This document shows positions 44,438-54,213 of a stretch of DNA of 64,000 nt, one piece after another (within the stretch, counting starts at the first letter, position 1; each line of letters begins with the position of its first letter). The DNA comes from VXPQ01 sp964608315 (GTDB lineage: Bacteria; Bacteroidota; Rhodothermia; Rhodothermales; VXPQ01). Location of the stretch: contig CAZSNF010000009.1 of assembly GCA_964608315.1 (NCBI GenBank), positions 1 through 64,000 of the forward strand, written 5' to 3'. Made by a program: the position numbers and the translations under genes. A model generated the notes under the pieces. It was not told the origin of the DNA. It ran no database searches and saw nothing but the letters and a program-made list of their open reading frames with translations.

Positions 44438-45619
44438 ATGCCGCCTGACCGCCGTCCCGTTTATTACTTCGCCCGGATGATTCCCTGGTACCGCATTCCG
44501 GCGCTGGAGCAGTTGAACGAGCGATTCGACGGCCGGCTCGTCGTATGCGCGGGCGATCCGCCGGGAGGTTCCTCCCTCGGGCATCTGGTGCGGGAGAGCG
44601 CGCCCGAGTATACGCATGCCGCGCTCCGAAACCACTGGCTTTTCGGGGAACGCATCCATGCGCAGCCGTTTCGGCGCGTTTTCGAGCGGCATGGCGCGCC
44701 GGCGGCAGTCCTTGCCGAGGAAAGTCCCCGCTCCGTTACGTTGCCGTTTTTGTTGCGTTACGCCCGGTCGCTCGGGGCGGGGCGGGTGCTTTGGGGGCAC
44801 TTTTCGTCGAACCGCCGGGCGTTCGATCCACGCCGCCATTTTTTGGACAAATACCGCCTTGCCTTGGCGAAAAGCGTAGAAGGGTGCGCCTGTTATACGG
44901 AAAACATTGCTGATTTGTTACGTCCGTTCGCGCCGGAGCAGAACTTGTTTGTCGCCCGGAACACGATGGATCTGGGCCCCATGCTTGCGCAGCGGGACGC
45001 GCTGGCGGCGGAAGGCAAGGCGGCGGTCCGCCGTCGGCTTTCCATTCCCCCCGAGGGCCCCGTACTCGTTTATATAGGGCGGCTTGTTCGGGAAAAGGGC
45101 ACGGACATGCTGCTCGAAACCTGGGATCGCCTGACGCAGGAAGCGCCCGCCACGCTGTTGATTATCGGAGACGGGCCGGAGCGGGCCGCGATGGAAGCCG
45201 TCGTATCGGCCCGCTCGTTGCAAGGCGTTCGTTTTCTCGGTTCCTTGTTGCGGGAGGAGGCGGGTCCCTGGCTGTACGCTTCGGACCTGATGCTTATGCC
45301 GGGGTATCTGGGCCTGGCGGTGAACCATGCGTTCGCGTATGGCTTGCCCGTAGTGTCGCTCCGGCGCCCGGAGGGGGGGGGGATCAAATTTCACAGTCCC
45401 GAAGCCGAGTACGTTCGGTCCGGGGAGACGGGCCTGCTGTGTTCGGGCCGTTCTTCCGGGGCGCTTGCGGCGGCGGTTCGGGAAGCGCTGGCGAATCGGG
45501 AGCGATACTCGTCGAACGCGCTGGCCTGCGCCCGGGAGGATCTGACGCTCGACAGGATGGTGGACGGCCTGGAGGCGGCGATCCGCCATGCGATGCGGGA
45601 TCGCGCGGGCGCCGGATGA
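44438..45619 (+). CDS. glycosyltransferase (GT4 family)
   Basis: A 393-aa GT-B-fold glycosyltransferase. The C-terminal half shows the GT4 core: GPVLVYIGRLVREKGTDMLLE (about 205-225), ATLLIIGDGPERAAME, VRFLGSLLREEAGPWLYASDLMLMPGYLGLAVNHAFAYGLPVV (about 260-305, including the nucleotide-sugar-binding region). The N-terminal half (PVYYFARMIPWYRIPALEQL) binds the acceptor. It probably builds a surface polysaccharide or glycolipid. It stands alone, 67 bp after the symporter gene. ATG 44438 was chosen because upstream frames lack coding signal. Confidence 0.88.
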   Translation: MPPDRRPVYYFARMIPWYRIPALEQLNERFDGRLVVCAGDPPGGSSLGHLVRESAPEYTHAALRNHWLFGERIHAQPFRRVFERHGAPAAVLAEESPRSVTLPFLLRYARSLGAGRVLWGHFSSNRRAFDPRRHFLDKYRLALAKSVEGCACYTENIADLLRPFAPEQNLFVARNTMDLGPMLAQRDALAAEGKAAVRRRLSIPPEGPVLVYIGRLVREKGTDMLLETWDRLTQEAPATLLIIGDGPERAAMEAVVSARSLQGVRFLGSLLREEAGPWLYASDLMLMPGYLGLAVNHAFAYGLPVVSLRRPEGGGIKFHSPEAEYVRSGETGLLCSGRSSGALAAAVREALANRERYSSNALACAREDLTLDRMVDGLEAAIRHAMRDRAGAG

Positions 45620-45765
45620 TCCCCGTTTGCGGCAAAACCCGGCAATCTGTAGCATCTTTCAGTAAATCTGGATATTTTGCATACAGATGCTTTCATGAAT
45701 CCGCGCCGGGCGCGTCCAGCGGGTTTTAGTTTATATATTCATACACAATCGAAGGCAAGGCGCAC

Positions 45766-47301
45766 ATGGCGACGCCTGCGATCGCAGTTCGACCCATTTT
45801 GTTTTTGCTTGGCGCGGGCGCCTTGTTCGCCGGGTGCTCGCTGGCGCCGCGCGCCTCGCTTCCCGAGCCTGTTTCCGAATTGCCCGGCGATTTTTCGGAG
45901 CGCCTTGCGGAAGGTCCCCATGAACCGGAGGCATGGTGGCATGCCTTCGGCGATCCGACGCTCAATGCCGTGGTCGATTCGGCGCTGGCCTCCAACTTCG
46001 ATCTGGCGGCGGGGATTGCCCGGGTTCAGCAGGCAAGGGCGCGGGCCCGTATCGCCAGGGCCGCCTACTTCCCGGCTGTCCGGGCGGGCGGGGGCGTCAA
46101 CGACATCGACTCGCCCACGAACGCCGGCATTGGCGCGCAAATCCAGGAGTTGGGCCTGGGCGGGGACCAAAGCGATTTCCCCGTACCTTTCACGCTGCCC
46201 GACCGGTTGGCGCTCACCACCTACACGCTGAGCGCCGACCTTTCCTACGAGCTGGATTTCTGGGGCCGCGTTCGCAACGATGCTCTTGCAGCGGGGGCCG
46301 AATACCTTGCTTCGGAATCGGATTTCCATGCCGCCCGCATCGGGATTCTGTCCGAGACGATCGCGACTTGGTTCGAAATCGCCGATCTGCGGCGGCAGAC
46401 GGCGCTTGCCCGCGAAATGGCGGATGTTCTTCTGGAGCAGGAGCAATTGGCCCTGGCCCGGTATCGCGAAGGGCTCGCCGGTTCTTCCTATCTCTATCGG
46501 GTGCGTCAGGAGTCGCGCAACGCGCAAGCCGTGTTGCCGCAACTGGAAAGCCTGTTGGCCAGCGCCGAGGGACGCCTCTCGGTATTGCTGGGCGGCTATC
46601 GGGTGGATATGGAGGCGCTTTTTCCCGATGCGCTTACTCCCTCGCCGGTAGCGGATCCTGTTCCGGCGGGCGTCCCGGCGGATCTTCTGCTCCAGCGGCC
46701 GGACGTGATAGCCGCCGGACGGCGACTGGACGCGGCCCGTTACGCGATCGGCGCCCGTCGCGCCGAGTTGCTCCCCACTTTCTCGTTCTCGGGATCTATC
46801 GGGTTGCAGAGCACGGAAGCCGATGGACTCTTCAATGCAGATCAGTGGTTTCTTAACCTGATAGGGAATCTGACCGCGCCGGTCATACAGGGCGGTCGCC
46901 TCAGAAACAATGTGGCGCTGGCCCATGCCCGTTTCGACGAGATGGCCGCTGCCTACGGGCGCACCGTGGTTACGGCGGTAAACGAGGTCGAGGCCGCCCT
47001 CGCCGGGCTGGAAAACGCAACGCAGCGTCATGCCTTTCTTGATTCCCGCCTGCAGCAAGCCCAGGCTTCGGAGGCGCTCAAGTCCCGGAGGTACGCGTCC
47101 GGAATCGACAGTTATACGGACTACCTGAATGTGTTACTCACCCGTCTGAACGTAGCGTCCGCGCTCGCAGGCGCAGAGCGAGACCTGGCCCTGGCCCGCC
47201 TTGCGGTGCACCGCGCTCTTGGGGGCGCATGGACGGCGCCGGACTCACCGGATGCGCCGCGAATGACTGCTGCTCAGCCGGCATCAAACAGAGAAGAATA
47301 G
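45766..47301 (+). CDS. outer membrane factor of an RND efflux system (lipoprotein)
   Basis: A 511-aa TolC/OprM-type outer membrane channel. The signal peptide has a lipobox (ALFAGC, Cys24), so it is a lipoprotein. The repeated OEP domains show WWHAFGDPTLNAVVDSALASNFDL and the second-half ERRPDV-like element PADLLLQRPDVIAAGRRLDAARY (about 305-325). Long helices and a TILDALQ-like ending (ALAGAERDLALARLAVHRALGG) are typical. It would form the exit duct for the adaptor and pump encoded downstream, 9 bp and then 4-bp overlap later, as one operon. Confidence 0.93.
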   Translation: MATPAIAVRPILFLLGAGALFAGCSLAPRASLPEPVSELPGDFSERLAEGPHEPEAWWHAFGDPTLNAVVDSALASNFDLAAGIARVQQARARARIARAAYFPAVRAGGGVNDIDSPTNAGIGAQIQELGLGGDQSDFPVPFTLPDRLALTTYTLSADLSYELDFWGRVRNDALAAGAEYLASESDFHAARIGILSETIATWFEIADLRRQTALAREMADVLLEQEQLALARYREGLAGSSYLYRVRQESRNAQAVLPQLESLLASAEGRLSVLLGGYRVDMEALFPDALTPSPVADPVPAGVPADLLLQRPDVIAAGRRLDAARYAIGARRAELLPTFSFSGSIGLQSTEADGLFNADQWFLNLIGNLTAPVIQGGRLRNNVALAHARFDEMAAAYGRTVVTAVNEVEAALAGLENATQRHAFLDSRLQQAQASEALKSRRYASGIDSYTDYLNVLLTRLNVASALAGAERDLALARLAVHRALGGAWTAPDSPDAPRMTAAQPASNREE

Positions 47302-47310
47302 AGAAGGCAG

Positions 47311-48534
47311 ATGACTCGACGCAAAGGCTTATTGGCGGCGGGCGGCATTTTGCTCGCATGCATGGTTCTGGCTGCTCTGCTGGTTCAACTCAGACCTGAA
47401 CCGGAGGTGCGGCCTCTTCCTGACAAGACGCCTGTCGCCATCACGGTTCCTGTGGTCGCCGGGGTCGGCCCCATACCCGTGCACGGCGCCGGTACGGTTC
47501 GGCCTACTGCCGAAATCCATGTCACGCCTGAAGTCCATGGCATGGTGTCCTGGGTGGACCCTGCTTTTCAGAGCGGAGGGCGCGTCGAGGAAGGGCAGGT
47601 TCTGTTCCGCATCGACGACGCCGATTATCGCAACAGGGTGCAGCAGGCGCGCGCCAATGTGGCCGCCCAGCAGGTAGCGCTTCTTCAGGCGCAGGAAGAA
47701 GCCCGCATCGCGCGTTTCGAGTACGCGCAATTCCGGCGTCGAGAGGGGGACGCTGCTTCCCCGGAAGAAGTCAATGCGCTTGTTTTGCGGGAACCCCAGC
47801 TCAGGGCGGCGCAAGCCGCGCTGGCCAGAGACAGCACGATCCTGGCCGACGCCGAGTTGGCTTTGTCTCGCACCGAAGTGTTTGCTCCCTTCCGCGGCGT
47901 CGTGCTGGACGAATCCGTGGCGGCGGGTCAGTTCGTGGCGGCGGGTCAGGGCGTGGGGCGCCTTTATGCTTCCGATGCGGTTGAGGTGGTGGTCCCTCTC
48001 TCCGACGCGGATGCGGCCCTGATTCCTGACCTTTGGCGATTGCAGGCGGGCGACGGAAATGCGCGGATAACGGCGCGCGTTCTTGCCGAATACGGCGACG
48101 GGCGCTATGCCTGGAGCGGCTATGTGGATCGGGCGGAAGCCTCCCTGGACGAGCAGACCCGAACCATTGATGTGATTGTGCGCGTTTCCAATCCCTTGGC
48201 GGGAGGCGACCGGGTGGACGCCCGGAATGACGCCCCGGATTATTCCGCTGCGCCGCCGCTGCTTGTCGGGAAATTCGTGGAAGTTCAGATCGAGGGGGTC
48301 GTTCCGGACGAATATTTCATTGTGCGGCGATCTGCGCTGCGGCCCGGAAACGAGGTTTGGGGCGTACGCAACGACACGTTGTTGACCCTGGTCCCGGTGC
48401 GCATATTGCAGCGCGCGGACGACGAAGTGTTCGTAGTCGGGGGGCTTGAAGCCGGTCAGAAAGTGGTCGTGGGCGGAATTTCGTTCGCGACGGAAGGCAT
48501 GGCGGTGCGAACTGCTTCGGGGGAAAACCCATGA
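47311..48534 (+). CDS. RND efflux periplasmic adaptor (MFP)
   Basis: A 407-aa membrane fusion protein with an N-terminal membrane anchor (GLLAAGGILLACMVLAALLVQL). A lipoyl-like domain is split around a helical hairpin: VHGMVSWVDPAFQSGGRVEEGQVLFRID, then AQQVALLQAQEEARIARFEYAQ..., then AELALSRTEVFAPFRGVVLDESVAAGQFV. Beta-barrel and membrane-proximal domains follow. It links the pump to the outer channel. Its stop overlaps the pump ATG (4-bp ATGA). Confidence 0.94.
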   Translation: MTRRKGLLAAGGILLACMVLAALLVQLRPEPEVRPLPDKTPVAITVPVVAGVGPIPVHGAGTVRPTAEIHVTPEVHGMVSWVDPAFQSGGRVEEGQVLFRIDDADYRNRVQQARANVAAQQVALLQAQEEARIARFEYAQFRRREGDAASPEEVNALVLREPQLRAAQAALARDSTILADAELALSRTEVFAPFRGVVLDESVAAGQFVAAGQGVGRLYASDAVEVVVPLSDADAALIPDLWRLQAGDGNARITARVLAEYGDGRYAWSGYVDRAEASLDEQTRTIDVIVRVSNPLAGGDRVDARNDAPDYSAAPPLLVGKFVEVQIEGVVPDEYFIVRRSALRPGNEVWGVRNDTLLTLVPVRILQRADDEVFVVGGLEAGQKVVVGGISFATEGMAVRTASGENP

Positions 48535-51500
48535 ATCGGGACGAGCATTCCGTCCGGGAGCAGCGCGGCCCCATCGTCTGGATGGCGAAGAATAGCGTTG
48601 CGGCGAATGTGCTCATGCTGTTTTTGCTGATCGCGGGGCTGATCGCCGCCGGAAACCTGACGCAGGAGGTTCTTCCCGACATTTCCCTGAACCGCATTCA
48701 GGTTATCGTGCCGTATCCGGGCGCTTCGCCGGAGGAAGTGGAAGAATCTATCGTTCGCAAGATAGAGGAACAGATTCGGTTGGTGGAAGGCGTCGAGCGC
48801 ATCGAGGCCACGGCTTCCGAGGGGCTTGGCTCCGTCATTGCCGAGTTCAAGTGGGGCGCGAACATTGATCGCGCGTTGAACGCAGTCAAGGCAGAAGTGG
48901 ATCGGATTGCAACATTTCCAGCGGGTTCGGAGCGCCCCGAAGTGCGGGAAATCACGAGCCGGACAAGAATTATCCGGCTGCTGGTCTACGGCGACGTACC
49001 GGAACGCACCCTGAAGGAATTGGCGGTTGAGATCGAAGAGGGGATTTCATTGCTTCCCGAAGTATCCCTTGCCGAAACCAGCGGCGCCCGCCCCTACGAA
49101 ATTTCCATAGAAATACCGCAGCGACGATTGCGCGCGCTGGGGCTTACGCTGGAGGATGTCGCGCTTGCGGTTCGGCAAGGGTCGCTGGAACTTTCCGCAG
49201 GCAAGATATCTGCGGGCGAAGAGGAGATACTTGTTCGGACCCTTGGCCAGAATTACGAACAGGGGGACTTCGAGGATATTATCGTACTGGTTCGTCCGGA
49301 CGGAACATCGGTTCGGCTGGGCGATGTCGCCACGGTGCGGGACAGCTTTGCGGATACCGATCTGAGCGTACGTTATGACGGGCTTCCCGCCGTCCGCATG
49401 GATGTGTACCGTACGTCGGACGAACAAGTACTGGCTATCGCCGAGGCGGTGAACGATTATCTGGCCGCCGAGGTCATGCCGACGCTGCCGGCAGGGGTTG
49501 CCGTAGAGGTCTGGGCAGACGATTCGAAGGACGTCGGGGGGCGTCTCGCGCTGATGGTCGAGAACGCCTTGCTTGGCCTCCTCCTCGTTTTCATAGCGCT
49601 GGCGCTGTTTCTGCATATTCGTCTGGCCCTGTGGGTCGCGCTTGGTCTGGTGGTTTCTTTTACGGGCGCCTTTCTGGCAATGGAATTGCTGGGGGTCTCG
49701 ATTAATATGTTCTCGCTGGTGGGTCTTGTGCTCGCGCTTGGCATTGTGGTGGACGATGCGATCGTGGTCGGGGAAAGCATCTATTCGGAACGGGAACGGG
49801 GCGTTCGAGGGTTAACCGCCGCGATCCGAGGGACGCAACGGGTCAGTAGCCCGGTCATATTCTCTGTATTCACGACGGTGGCGGCGTTTGCGGCCTTGTT
49901 GTTCGTACCCGGTACGCAGGCGCAGCTGGGTTTGGCCATCCCGATGGTAGTGATCGCTGTGTTGATGCTTTCGCTGGTGGAGTCGCTGCTGGTGCTGCCG
50001 AATCACCTTGCCCATTTGCCGGATTTCGAGGCGGGGCAGGGTCGCTGGTGGACCCGCATGCTGGACAGGGCGCGGGGCGGCGTGGACGCCTTGCTGAAGC
50101 GGATTACAGATGGCCTGCTGGATCGGGCGCTGCGATTCGGCGTAGCCCAGCCCTGGATTGTGATTGCCGCCGCCCTGGGGCTGATCATCCTGTCGATGAG
50201 CGTCGTTGCGTCGGGCATTGTCCCGAATCAGTTTATTACCCCCATTGAAGGCAATGTGGTCTCTGCCAGCCTGGAGATGCCCGTGGGCGCCTCAAGCGAC
50301 CGCACGGCGCAAGTTGTTGCGGAACTTGAGGCGGCGGGACATCGGGCGGCGGCGCGCATATCGGAGGAGGCGTTGCGGGACGGCGAGCCTCTGAATGTCG
50401 GCGTCATGGTTACGATGGGCGAAGCGGTGACTCTGTACGATCCGTTGGGCGGGGATGCGGTGGACGCGGCGCGGAGCCATCTCGGGTCCGTTCAATTCAA
50501 ACTCATCGACCGGGAGCGGCATGGCGTTGCGGCGTCTGCGTTTCAGCAAGCATGGCGAGAAGAAGCCGGAACGATTCCGGAAGCCCGATCGCTTTCGATT
50601 TCGTCGAACATCGTAGCGTTGGGTTTGCCGGTGCATTTCGAACTTTCGCATCCGGATCCGGAAAAACTGACCGTGATTGCAGAGGAATTCGCCAGCGAAT
50701 TACGCGCCATCGACGGCGTTTTCGATGTGCGCAGCAACCTGGACGAGGGGTTCGGGGAGATTCAGCTGGAACTCAAGCCGGAAGCCCGAACGCTGTCTCT
50801 GACGCTTGATCGTTTTGCGTCGCAGGTGCGTTCCGCCTTTTTTGGCGTGGAGGCGTTGCGGGTGCAGCGAGGTCGGGAGGATATGCGCGTCTACGTACGG
50901 CTTCCGGAGGAAGAAAGGGATTCCGAATCCGATATTGACCGTTATGTCATGAGGACGTCCGGGGACGGCGTTCCGTTGGGTCAGGTCGCCACCGCGCGCT
51001 TTGCCCGGTCGCCTTCCGCCATTCGCCGGGTGGATGGACGGCGCGCCGTTACGGTCACGGCCGACGTCGATGTGCATGTCGCCTCGGGTCCCCAGGTCAA
51101 CGCGCTTCTGGAGCAAGGCGTTCTGACGCGCATGGCGGCCGAATATCCTGCCTTCGACTATGCGTTCGGGGGCGAGCGGAAGCAGCAGCAAGAGGCCAAT
51201 GACGCGCTGGGCAGATTGATGTCGCTCGCCCTGCTCGTTATGTACGTGCTGATGGCGATTTCTTTCGGTTCCTATATGCAGCCGCTCATCATTATGGCGG
51301 CGGTTCCGTTGGGCGTGGTCGGCGTGGTGGCGGGGCATATGTTATTAGGGATCAGCATAGGCATCTGGTCAATGTATGGGCTGGTGGGCGTGAGCGGCGT
51401 GGTCGTCAACGATGCGCTTATGATGATCAAGCACATCAACGATCTCAGGGAATCCGGCATGGCGCCCGATGAAGCCATTATTACGGGCGCCAAAAACCGT

Positions 51501-51689
51501 TTCCGCGCTATTCTTTTGACGTCGGTGACTACGTTTGCGGGCGTGACGCCGCTTATTCTGGAGACCAGCACCTATGCGCAACATCTTGTGCCGCTTGCTA
51601 CGTCCGTCGGCTTCGGAGTGCTTGTCGCGACGATACTATTGATTCCTGTGGCGCCGGCGCTTGTCGCCATACATTATAGGATACGCTGA
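48531..51689 (+). CDS. RND efflux pump, AcrB-type permease
   Basis: A 1052-aa inner membrane pump with the usual RND layout: helix 1 at about 17-35 (NSVAANVLMLFLLIAGLIAAGNL), a large periplasmic loop, helices 2-6, a second periplasmic loop and helices 8-12. The proton-relay aspartates are the adjacent DD in GLVLALGIVVDDAIVVGESIY (about 413). Residues VPYPGASPEEVEESIVRKIE (about 60-80) are typical of the porter domain. It exports hydrophobic drugs, lipids or metabolites with the preceding adaptor and channel. Its last codons and TGA stop lie inside a MITE-like end (51678-51711), so that insertion may have altered the C-terminus. Confidence 0.95.
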   Translation: MNRDEHSVREQRGPIVWMAKNSVAANVLMLFLLIAGLIAAGNLTQEVLPDISLNRIQVIVPYPGASPEEVEESIVRKIEEQIRLVEGVERIEATASEGLGSVIAEFKWGANIDRALNAVKAEVDRIATFPAGSERPEVREITSRTRIIRLLVYGDVPERTLKELAVEIEEGISLLPEVSLAETSGARPYEISIEIPQRRLRALGLTLEDVALAVRQGSLELSAGKISAGEEEILVRTLGQNYEQGDFEDIIVLVRPDGTSVRLGDVATVRDSFADTDLSVRYDGLPAVRMDVYRTSDEQVLAIAEAVNDYLAAEVMPTLPAGVAVEVWADDSKDVGGRLALMVENALLGLLLVFIALALFLHIRLALWVALGLVVSFTGAFLAMELLGVSINMFSLVGLVLALGIVVDDAIVVGESIYSERERGVRGLTAAIRGTQRVSSPVIFSVFTTVAAFAALLFVPGTQAQLGLAIPMVVIAVLMLSLVESLLVLPNHLAHLPDFEAGQGRWWTRMLDRARGGVDALLKRITDGLLDRALRFGVAQPWIVIAAALGLIILSMSVVASGIVPNQFITPIEGNVVSASLEMPVGASSDRTAQVVAELEAAGHRAAARISEEALRDGEPLNVGVMVTMGEAVTLYDPLGGDAVDAARSHLGSVQFKLIDRERHGVAASAFQQAWREEAGTIPEARSLSISSNIVALGLPVHFELSHPDPEKLTVIAEEFASELRAIDGVFDVRSNLDEGFGEIQLELKPEARTLSLTLDRFASQVRSAFFGVEALRVQRGREDMRVYVRLPEEERDSESDIDRYVMRTSGDGVPLGQVATARFARSPSAIRRVDGRRAVTVTADVDVHVASGPQVNALLEQGVLTRMAAEYPAFDYAFGGERKQQQEANDALGRLMSLALLVMYVLMAISFGSYMQPLIIMAAVPLGVVGVVAGHMLLGISIGIWSMYGLVGVSGVVVNDALMMIKHINDLRESGMAPDEAIITGAKNRFRAILLTSVTTFAGVTPLILETSTYAQHLVPLATSVGFGVLVATILLIPVAPALVAIHYRIR

Positions 51690-51711
51690 TCAGGACCGCT
51701 TCGCCCGGCGC
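51678..51711 (+). repeat. MITE-like left-end fragment overlapping the pump stop codon
   Basis: AGGATACGCTGATCAGG followed by ACCGCTTCGCCCGGCGC matches the first 35 bp of the family (compare 39695-39730). The RND pump reads into it and uses its TGA as the stop codon. Confidence 0.6.
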
Positions 51712-51764
51712 ATTATAAAGTGTCCCGCCGTTTGCTTCCGGGAGCGAACCGCGGCGGTTTTGTC

Positions 51765-52967
51765 CTACCATTCGGTGTCTCTTTCCGAGTACAGTTCGGC
51801 TGGCATTCGATATTTTATGCCTGCGATATCGAATGCAGAGGCCTCGATCAGGGCCGTGAATCGGGAAAAGTCGCCCCCCGTTTTGCGCTTTGGAAACAAG
51901 CGTTCCATGGTACTGACGCAACGGGACTGAAACCGAAACCATGGCAACACGCCGAAGGTCCGATCCGCAGGGTATCTTAACTCGTCGGCCAGGCTGCTTC
52001 CGATGAGCGCCCGGGACACGCGGTACACGTACCGCGCCAGCGCGCGCCGGGCCGCCGGCTCCGTAACGCCTATCACCAGCGGGGCCGAATTGATCAGTGC
52101 GTTCGCCATCGCAATGGCTTCCAGTTCGTTTGCAGGCTCGCACATGCGACCTACATAAAATGTTTTTAACGCTTCTTCCTCGTCGCGGTACAAAATCGTT
52201 TCGGGAACCCCCATTAAAAACCCCGAATGGCGCCATATCTGCATAAAACTTTCGCGCTCTTCCTGACTGAATTCAGCGCCCAGGCTTTTCAGGTGCTTTA
52301 GCAACCTTGCGGAAAAGGCAGCTATGGAGAATCCCATATGCGCGGAACTGATCGGGACGCCCCATTCTTCCGTATCCCAGTCCTCCGCATTGCTCAGGAG
52401 GTATCTTATTTGTGCGTGGACCAGCCGAATGCGAACGGACAATTTCCAGCCGTCTCCGCCTCGTTCCAGGCCGCCCGGCATGAATATTTCGACCATGTGG
52501 CGGTTGTTTTGCTTCAGGCGCCTGACGCCGTATTCCCGAACCCGCCCGGTTATGAAAAAAGACTTGCTGATATTCGTAGAAAACCCCTCTATCAGCGTAC
52601 CGCCTACGAAAGCGCCGAGCACCAGTTTCGAATTCCTGTGGAACATGCGGATGCCCGGGGTATAGGACGCAAGGTCAACCCAGTCGGGCGGCGCATCCAG
52701 CTTGTTCAGAAATTTTCGAAGCGCGGGTGGCGCGTTGCGAAGGATATGATCTCTTTCCCCGGGGTCTTCCGCATTCATTCCCAGTCTGTACCATCGCGCT
52801 GCTTCGTCGGGCTTCAGCGACGCCATTTGCTCGATCACTTCATCGGCTTCGGGGTCTCCGATAAGCGAATGGGCAACGTAATTGGCCGCCGTCTCCGGGT
52901 CCTGCGCCCGGGCTTTAGCATAGCCGGAAAGGTAACACGAAGGGATTTTTTCCGGTTTTTCGATCAT
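51765..52967 (-). CDS. MpaB-type (DUF2236) oxygenase family protein
   Basis: A 400-aa all-helical protein similar to the MpaB/latex-clearing-protein oxygenase family. Recognisable segments are SFFITGRVREYGVRRLKQNNRHM (about 175-197), IRLVHAQIRYLLS (about 218), SSAHMGFSIAAFSARLL, IWRHSGFLMGVPETIL and FYVGRMCEPANEL. These proteins bind heme and oxidise lipids or polymers; the substrate here is unknown. ATG 52967 (MIEKPEKIPSCYLSGYAK) was chosen; the longer frame reads through a MITE-like fragment (53059-53076) and the neighbour gene. Confidence 0.75.
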   Translation of the reverse strand: MIEKPEKIPSCYLSGYAKARAQDPETAANYVAHSLIGDPEADEVIEQMASLKPDEAARWYRLGMNAEDPGERDHILRNAPPALRKFLNKLDAPPDWVDLASYTPGIRMFHRNSKLVLGAFVGGTLIEGFSTNISKSFFITGRVREYGVRRLKQNNRHMVEIFMPGGLERGGDGWKLSVRIRLVHAQIRYLLSNAEDWDTEEWGVPISSAHMGFSIAAFSARLLKHLKSLGAEFSQEERESFMQIWRHSGFLMGVPETILYRDEEEALKTFYVGRMCEPANELEAIAMANALINSAPLVIGVTEPAARRALARYVYRVSRALIGSSLADELRYPADRTFGVLPWFRFQSRCVSTMERLFPKRKTGGDFSRFTALIEASAFDIAGIKYRMPAELYSERDTEW

Positions 52968-53058
52968 GGCCGACGGTTTGTATTCTTTCCAGACTTGATT
53001 ATGTCGCCGGTTCGAGAGGTCCAGGGCGTATAAAACATAGCTCGCAGCTAATAAATAT

Positions 53059-53076
53059 AGGAAACTCTGATCAGGG
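53059..53076 (+). repeat. solo end of the MITE-like repeat
   Basis: AGGAAACTCTGATCAGGG, the left-end sequence with one change, between the leftward MpaB-type gene and the phytoene synthase stop. Confidence 0.5.
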
Positions 53077-53113
53077 TTCCCGCGTGAGGAACCGGTTTGT
53101 TCGGCGGCAGGAT

Positions 53114-54151
53114 TCAGGACGCAGGCAATCGTTTCGTAAGGGTCCTGAACAGGAACGTCAGCGCCCGATTCGAGCGCGCCAGGATGCTGGTGACGATAAC
53201 CACCGTCCATACGCTTCGCCGCGATATTTTGACTTCCTGTCCGCTGCGGAACGCGGGGTTTGCATGAATGCGGCGCAGGGTTAGCACGGCCATGCCCAAG
53301 GCCCACAGGCAGTGTCGCCGAATGCCCGTTTCGCGCGCGGGTATGGTCAGGGTGTACCGGAGTGCGTTTGCGAGGTGTTGTCGGGCAATCCCGACGAGTC
53401 TGGACAAGCCTTGGGCGAATCCGGGGTGGGTCTGGTCCGGGGACAAGTCGCGCAGGTCGAATCCGGCGGCGAGAAAAACGTCCCGGGGAAGCCAGCATGC
53501 GCCGCGATCCCGGTCGTCCCATATGTCCTTGAGGATGTTGGTCATTTGCAAGCCTTGTCCGAAGGAGACCGACAGCGCCAGCAACTCTTCGCGATGTTCT
53601 TCGATTCCGGCGGAATAGTCGCAGAACAGTTCGGTGAGCATTTCGCCCACCACCCCGGCGACGTAATAGCAGTAGCGATCAAGGTGGGGGACGTCGTTCA
53701 GGCCGTCGGGCGTGGCGTTCTGCTGAAATTCCGCCATGCCGCCCGCCATGATGCGGACGCAGCGTTCGAGGGCTGCCCGCTGGACGGCGTTGAATCCGCT
53801 GGCGATGCGAATGACCCGGTGGGCGTTGGCGACCAGGTCGCGTTCGTCCGGGGTCGTGGAAGCCGACAGCAATGCGCCGAGTTCGCGCGCAAACGGTTCA
53901 GCTTCTTCCCGGCCTGCGACGATTTCGGCGAAACGTTCCGCGAATGCCCGTTTTTGTTCGGGGGAGAGGGCGGGATCGTCCTCAATGGTGTCCGTGATGC
54001 GGCACAGGAGATACGCATTCCCTGTTACGTCGCGTAGCCCGGGCGGTAATTGCGGGATCGTCAGGGCGAACGTGCGGGAAACTCCTTGCAGGATATTTTC
54101 CTGATATGCGAGGTCGCTGATCGCCGATTTGTTTTGGGAAGGCACCGTCAT
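53114..54151 (-). CDS. phytoene/squalene synthase family protein
   Basis: A 345-aa head-to-head prenyl synthase. The first Asp-rich motif is CRITDTIEDDP (D54...D58). The second is TNILKDIWDDRDRGACWLP (about 203-220). Family residues GNAYLLCRITDT, YCYYVAGVVGEML and SFGQGLQMTNILKD are all present. It makes squalene or phytoene for hopanoid or carotenoid synthesis; the C-terminal hydrophobic VWTVVIVTSILAR suggests membrane association. Which product it makes cannot be decided without neighbouring pathway genes. Confidence 0.92.
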   Translation of the reverse strand: MTVPSQNKSAISDLAYQENILQGVSRTFALTIPQLPPGLRDVTGNAYLLCRITDTIEDDPALSPEQKRAFAERFAEIVAGREEAEPFARELGALLSASTTPDERDLVANAHRVIRIASGFNAVQRAALERCVRIMAGGMAEFQQNATPDGLNDVPHLDRYCYYVAGVVGEMLTELFCDYSAGIEEHREELLALSVSFGQGLQMTNILKDIWDDRDRGACWLPRDVFLAAGFDLRDLSPDQTHPGFAQGLSRLVGIARQHLANALRYTLTIPARETGIRRHCLWALGMAVLTLRRIHANPAFRSGQEVKISRRSVWTVVIVTSILARSNRALTFLFRTLTKRLPAS

Positions 54152-54213
54152 CCTGGCCTTACGCGTTCCTGATTTTCTGAAAGGGGAAAGGTACGCGGTT
54201 TATTGCAGACCTG

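Noticed and set aside
41539..44439. A 966-codon open frame on the minus strand spanning aspS and the symporter
   Set aside because: It is a shadow of two well supported genes in GC-rich DNA, has no domain-like sequence and runs antisense to the symporter.
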